Positions 6,506 through 9,475 of a stretch of DNA of 9,475 bases are shown piece by piece (positions within the stretch are counted from its first letter, which is position 1; every line of letters starts with the position of its first letter). Source of the DNA: Gp6-AA40 sp050742535 (GTDB lineage: Bacteria; Acidobacteriota; Vicinamibacteria; Vicinamibacterales; UBA2999); contig JBOGIQ010000238.1 in assembly GCA_050742535.1 (NCBI GenBank), positions 1 to 9,475 of the forward strand. The letters are read 5' to 3'. The notes beneath the pieces are model-generated. The model did not search any database and was not told the origin of the DNA. It saw only the letters and a list, made by a program, of their open reading frames with translations. The position numbers and the translations under genes were made by a program.

Positions 6506-6535
6506 TTTTCCAGCGAACCCTGACGCGCTGGGAAA
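6506..6535. repeat. Imperfect inverted repeat in the divergent intergenic region
   Basis: TTTTCCAGCG (6506-6515) and CGCTGGGAAA (6526-6535) are complementary except for one T-G position, around a 10-base loop. It lies between the two divergent transcription units, overlapping the -35 area of the minus-strand promoter candidate and about 30 bases before the response-regulator start. It could be an operator or an RNA hairpin; it has no T-run to suggest termination. Confidence 0.4.
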
Positions 6536-6567
6536 CCAAACGGGCGCGTTAATGTCAGAATGGCCAG

Positions 6568-6969
6568 GTGCTTGGCGACAGCTCGACGGCGCCGCGCGTC
6601 CTGATTGTCGACGACGACGGGGCGACGGCGGATTCGTTTTCGCGAACGCTTCGTCTGGAAGGGTACGAAGTGTGGGCCGGGCTGTCCGCGGAGGAAGGGT
6701 TGACCCTTGCCCAGACCCACCAGCCGCACGCCATCGTGCTCGACCTGCGGATGCCGTTGACGAGCGGTCTGCAGTTCCTTCGCGCGATTCGGGCGATTGA
6801 CGGCCTGGCCACCACCCCGGTCGCCATCGTGACCGGCGACTACGGGCTCGATGACGACGTCCGCGACGAAATCAGGGCGTTGGGGGCGGAACTGCGTTTC
6901 AAGCCGATCTGGATCGAGGAGCTCGTCACGCTCGCCCGCGAGCTCCTCCGTGTGCCAGTCAAACCCTAA
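6568..6969 (+). CDS. Stand-alone receiver-domain response regulator (133 aa)
   Basis: A CheY-like two-component receiver with no output domain, which would act through protein contacts after phosphorylation by a histidine kinase. All the receiver landmarks are present: the acidic triad DDD (15-17) after VLIV, phospho-acceptor Asp59 in IVLDLRMP, Thr89 in VAIVTGD, and Lys112 in RFKPI, before a final helix. The start is a GTG at 6568; a TAA at 6550 blocks anything much longer, and this start leaves 10 residues before the first strand. AGG sits too close to the start to be a good ribosome site. The stop codon (6967-6969) is followed directly by the hemE start, so it is very probably co-transcribed and coupled with the haem genes. 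No partner kinase is present in the window; the Ser/Thr kinase nearby is not of the histidine type. Confidence 0.9.
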   Translation: MLGDSSTAPRVLIVDDDGATADSFSRTLRLEGYEVWAGLSAEEGLTLAQTHQPHAIVLDLRMPLTSGLQFLRAIRAIDGLATTPVAIVTGDYGLDDDVRDEIRALGAELRFKPIWIEELVTLARELLRVPVKP

Positions 6970-8004
6970 GTGACGAACTCGAGGTTCCTGAAGGCCTGCA
7001 GGCGCGAGCCGGTAGACACGACACCGGTGTGGTTCATGCGCCAGGCGGGGCGCTACATGGCGGAGTACCGGGCGCTGCGCGAACGGCACTCCCTGCTCGA
7101 GATCTGCCGCCAGCCCGACCTCGCAACCGAGGTCACGCTGCAGCCCGTGCGGCGGATCGACGTCGATGCCGCCATCCTCTTTTCGGATCTGCTGCTGCCG
7201 CTCGAGCCGATGGGCCTGCCCTTCGACTTCGTCAAGGGTGAAGGACCGCAGATCGAGCAGCCGATCGGCGGTCCGGACGATATCGAACGGCTGCGCCTCT
7301 TCGAACCGCGCGAGGCGCTTGCGCACGTGCTCACCGCCATCGGCCAGATCCAGCAGGAGCTTGCCGGCGCGGTGCCGCTGATCGGCTTTGCCGGGGCGCC
7401 GTTCACGCTCGCCTCCTATGCGATTGAAGGCGGGCACTCGAACAACTTCGCGCGGACCAAGGCGTTGATGTACGGTCATCCGGACGCGTGGCATCGGCTG
7501 TGCGAAAAGTTCGCGACGGTCGTCTCGACCTATCTGACCGCACAGATCGAGGCCGGCGTCGACGCCGTGCAGCTGTTCGACTCGTGGGTCGGCACGTTGA
7601 ACGCCGCCGACTATCGCGAGTTCGCCTTCCCCCACACGCAGCGAATCTTCCAGACGATCGGCACACGCGTGCCGACCATCCATTTCGGCACCGGCACCTC
7701 CACGATCCTCGAGGAGCTGCGCGAGGCGGGCGGCGACGTGATCGGCGTGGACTGGCGCATCCCGCTGGACCAGGCGTGGGATCGCATCGGCAGCGACCGC
7801 GCCGTCCAGGGCAATCTCGATCCCACCCTGCTGCTGGGCCCGACGTCACGGATGTTCGAGCGGACAGACGAGGTGCTTCGAGGCGCTGCCGGCAAGATGG
7901 GACACATCTTCAATCTGGGCCACGGAATCCTGCCGTCCACTCCGGTTGAACATGTTCAGATGCTCGCCCAGTACGTGCACTCGGCTGGACGGCGAATGAG
8001 ATAA
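6970..8004 (+). CDS. hemE: Uroporphyrinogen decarboxylase (344 aa)
   Basis: This cytoplasmic enzyme removes four carboxyl groups from uroporphyrinogen III to give coproporphyrinogen III in haem synthesis. Length and motifs match the family: PVWFMRQAGRYMAEYR (19-34) with the substrate-binding arginines Arg24 and Arg28, ILFSDLLLPLEPMG (69-82) with the catalytic Asp73, a central DAVQLFDSWVG, HFGTGT, GVDWRIPLDQAW, VQGNLDP, and FNLGHGILPSTP (314-325) with the conserved His318. The start is a GTG immediately after the TAA of the response regulator (TAAGTG) with no clear ribosome site of its own, so translation is probably coupled. The gene ends 3 bp before the protoporphyrinogen oxidase ATG. No ferrochelatase gene (hemH) is placed between them, although in many genomes it is. 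Identification is firm. Confidence 0.97.
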   Translation: MTNSRFLKACRREPVDTTPVWFMRQAGRYMAEYRALRERHSLLEICRQPDLATEVTLQPVRRIDVDAAILFSDLLLPLEPMGLPFDFVKGEGPQIEQPIGGPDDIERLRLFEPREALAHVLTAIGQIQQELAGAVPLIGFAGAPFTLASYAIEGGHSNNFARTKALMYGHPDAWHRLCEKFATVVSTYLTAQIEAGVDAVQLFDSWVGTLNAADYREFAFPHTQRIFQTIGTRVPTIHFGTGTSTILEELREAGGDVIGVDWRIPLDQAWDRIGSDRAVQGNLDPTLLLGPTSRMFERTDEVLRGAAGKMGHIFNLGHGILPSTPVEHVQMLAQYVHSAGRRMR

Positions 8005-8007
8005 GGA

Positions 8008-9393
8008 ATGCAGGACGTCCTCGACGTCGCGGTCGTCGGCGGGGGGATCAGCGGACTTGCCGCGGCCTACGAACTGCAGCGCCGTGGCCTCAACGTGCGC
8101 GTTCTCGAGGCCGGTCCGCGGGCCGGCGGCGTGATCGCGACCGAACGGTTCGACGGCTGGGTCGTCGACGGCGGGCCGGATTCGATTCTCGTGCAGAAGC
8201 CGGCAGCGGTCGCGCTCTGCCGGGAACTCGGCATTGCCGATCGACTGATCTCCACGCTGCCGCCACGCACCGCGTACATCCTTCGCGACGATCGGCTCCA
8301 TCGGATTGCCGAAGGATCGTTCCTCGGCTTTCCTCTGGATGCCCGGTCGCTGGCCCGTTCCTCGGTTTTCAGCCTCGGCGGGCGCTTCAGGATGGCCTGT
8401 GAGCTGTTCATGCCGCGGCACGGTGGCGATGAAGACGAGTCCATCGGGACGTTTGTCCGGCGGAGGTTCGGTCAGGAGGCGGTGGATTACCTCGCTGAGC
8501 CGCTCCTGGCCGGTATCCACGCAGGAGACGTCGATCGCCTCTCGCTGCAGGCGCTCTTCCCGCGGCTGCTCGAAGCCGAGCGGCAGTCCGGCAGCGTCTT
8601 GCGGGCGTTTCGGGCGATGCGTGCGCGGCCGTCGCCACAGGGCGCGTTCGTGTCGTTTCCTGGCGGCACGGGCGAGATGGTGGATGCCCTGCTGGAGGCG
8701 CTTGCCGCGGGCACCGTCCGCACCTCGACCCGCGTGCTCGAACTGCACCGCCACGTGAGCTATCGCGCCGAAACGCCCGCAGGGCCGATCGAGGCGCGCG
8801 CGATCATCCTTGCCGTTCCGGCGTATGTCGCCGCGTCGCTGCTTCGGACATTCGACACGACCATCGCCGCGCTCGCGGAAGCGATCCCCTACGCCTCGAC
8901 CGCCACGGTCGCGCTCGGATATGAACGTGGTCAGCTCGCGCACCCGATGGACGGGAGCGGCTTCGTGGTGCCGCGCGTCGAGCGCAGTCCGCTGCTGGCG
9001 GCGACCTGGGTCACCTCGAAGTGGCCGCATCGCGCGCCGGACGGCCACGTGCTGCTGCGCGGGTTCCTCGGCGGCGGCCGCGATCCACGGCGGCTCGACG
9101 CCGGCGATGAAGAACTCGTGGGCACGGTGGTCGACGAGTTGACGCATCTGCTCGACATCAAGGGAGCGCCGCTCTTCACACGGCTGTTCCGGTGGACGAA
9201 GCAGAGCCCACAGTACGAAGTCGGCCATCTCCAGCGCGTGGCGACAATCGAACGCCAGCTGGCGGCTATTCCCGGCGTCTTCATCACCGGGAGCGGCTTC
9301 CGCGCCATCGGTATTCCCGATTGCGTCGCCGACGGGCGCGAGACGGCGGCCAAGGCCGCGGCGTTCGTGGCTTCCGCCGTTGCGAAAACTTAA
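8008..9393 (+). CDS. hemG: Oxygen-dependent protoporphyrinogen oxidase, HemG/HemY type (461 aa)
   Basis: An FAD enzyme of the amine-oxidase fold that oxidises protoporphyrinogen IX to protoporphyrin IX (or coproporphyrinogen III in the alternative pathway of Gram-positive bacteria), probably at the inner membrane surface. The N-terminus has the dinucleotide-binding motif VVGGGISGLAAAYEL (9-23) and Glu34 in VRVLEAG, followed by AGGVIATER. The C-terminus has the second FAD-contact block FITGSGFRAIGIPDCVADG (425-443). Length is typical. The ATG at 8008 is 3 bp after the hemE stop; TAAGGA precedes it directly, so a ribosome site is present but very close, consistent with coupling to hemE. Some authors name this type hemY. 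Which porphyrinogen it prefers cannot be decided from sequence alone; a Gram-negative-type host favours the protoporphyrin route. Confidence 0.93.
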   Translation: MQDVLDVAVVGGGISGLAAAYELQRRGLNVRVLEAGPRAGGVIATERFDGWVVDGGPDSILVQKPAAVALCRELGIADRLISTLPPRTAYILRDDRLHRIAEGSFLGFPLDARSLARSSVFSLGGRFRMACELFMPRHGGDEDESIGTFVRRRFGQEAVDYLAEPLLAGIHAGDVDRLSLQALFPRLLEAERQSGSVLRAFRAMRARPSPQGAFVSFPGGTGEMVDALLEALAAGTVRTSTRVLELHRHVSYRAETPAGPIEARAIILAVPAYVAASLLRTFDTTIAALAEAIPYASTATVALGYERGQLAHPMDGSGFVVPRVERSPLLAATWVTSKWPHRAPDGHVLLRGFLGGGRDPRRLDAGDEELVGTVVDELTHLLDIKGAPLFTRLFRWTKQSPQYEVGHLQRVATIERQLAAIPGVFITGSGFRAIGIPDCVADGRETAAKAAAFVASAVAKT

Positions 9394-9419
9394 CCGCGAA
9401 GACCGCGAAGAGCACGAAG
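9393..9419. repeat. Short 9-bp tandem repeat (ACCGCGAAG, about three units)
   Basis: ACCGCGAAG occurs twice exactly (9393-9401, 9402-9410), followed by a degenerate unit AGCACGAAG (9411-9419). The first base is the last base of the protoporphyrinogen oxidase stop codon. Further along, AGCAACGA and AGCAACGG repeat loosely (9434-9449). The unit size equals that of the array after pgl, but the sequence differs. Confidence 0.65.
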
Positions 9420-9452
9420 AAGAGCTTCACAGGAGCAACGAAGCAACGGGGA

Positions 9453-9474
9453 CGAACGGAGTGTCGGCCGTTCG
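9453..9474 (+). terminator. Possible terminator hairpin at the window edge
   Basis: CGAACGG (9453-9459) and CCGTTCG (9468-9474) are exact complements around an 8-base loop, about 60 bp after the protoporphyrinogen oxidase stop. A T-run, if any, would lie beyond the window, so this may be a terminator for the haem genes, another element, or chance. Confidence 0.35.
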
Positions 9475-9475
9475 A

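Noticed and set aside
6414..6567. Promoter for the response regulator-hemE-hemG genes on the plus strand
   Set aside because: Candidates such as TATAGC near 6498 lack a matching -35 and score poorly; none could be supported over background.
6094..7683. A 529-codon open frame on the minus strand across hemE, the receiver and the intergenic region
   Set aside because: It is antisense to hemE and the regulator and then runs out of frame through the PD-(D/E)XK-like gene; no recognisable domain, and the real genes explain the composition.
7846..9228. A 460-codon open frame on the minus strand opposite the protoporphyrinogen oxidase gene
   Set aside because: It is fully antisense to a gene with clear motifs, its translation is rich in Arg, Gly and Ala without family features, and long antisense frames are expected in GC-rich coding DNA.

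Overview
The window is GC-rich bacterial chromosome with tightly packed genes and no plasmid, phage or insertion-sequence genes. The best guess is an Acidobacteriota genome, probably of the Vicinamibacteria type. The main reason is the long Ser/Thr kinase joined through one transmembrane helix to a TolB/PD40-like beta-propeller, an architecture that is greatly expanded in that phylum. The short intergenic 9-bp repeats and the enzyme set fit as well. This placement comes from recalled family resemblance, not from a search.

Layout. (1) Positions 1-1180, plus strand: the 3' end of zwf (glucose-6-phosphate dehydrogenase) overlaps pgl (6-phosphogluconolactonase) by 13 bp. These are consecutive steps of the oxidative pentose phosphate pathway. 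(2) Positions 1181-1218: a short gap between convergent genes, filled by four copies of a 9-bp tandem repeat. (3) Positions 1219-6413, minus strand: five genes in one direction. In transcription order they are a PD-(D/E)XK-like protein with a histone-H1-like basic tail, an unknown 226-residue protein, a TVP38/TMEM64 (VTT) membrane protein, a secreted cupin, and the kinase-propeller receptor. Gaps are 6, -1, 26 and 31 bp, so they may form one transcription unit, although a TATAAT box just before the kinase suggests it may also have its own promoter. (4) Positions 6414-6567: a divergent intergenic region of about 154 bp holding a candidate extended -10 promoter for the minus-strand set and an inverted repeat. 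(5) Positions 6568-9393, plus strand: a stand-alone receiver-domain response regulator whose stop codon directly abuts hemE (uroporphyrinogen decarboxylase), followed 3 bp later by hemG/hemY (protoporphyrinogen oxidase). (6) Positions 9394-9475: a second 9-bp repeat cluster and a hairpin that may be a terminator.

The enzymes supply NADPH and pentoses (zwf, pgl) and late haem synthesis (hemE, hemG). The minus-strand cluster is the less understood part: two proteins of unknown function lie next to a membrane protein, a periplasmic cupin and a signalling kinase. Nothing here proves a new defence or mobile system. The most unusual items are the PD-(D/E)XK-like protein with ExE in place of ExK, a widespread 17-bp repeat (CCTTCGACAGGCTCAGG) sitting in frame inside the kinase domain, the two 9-bp repeat clusters just after stop codons, and the receiver coupled to hemE. 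No stretch longer than 300 bp lacks a gene.
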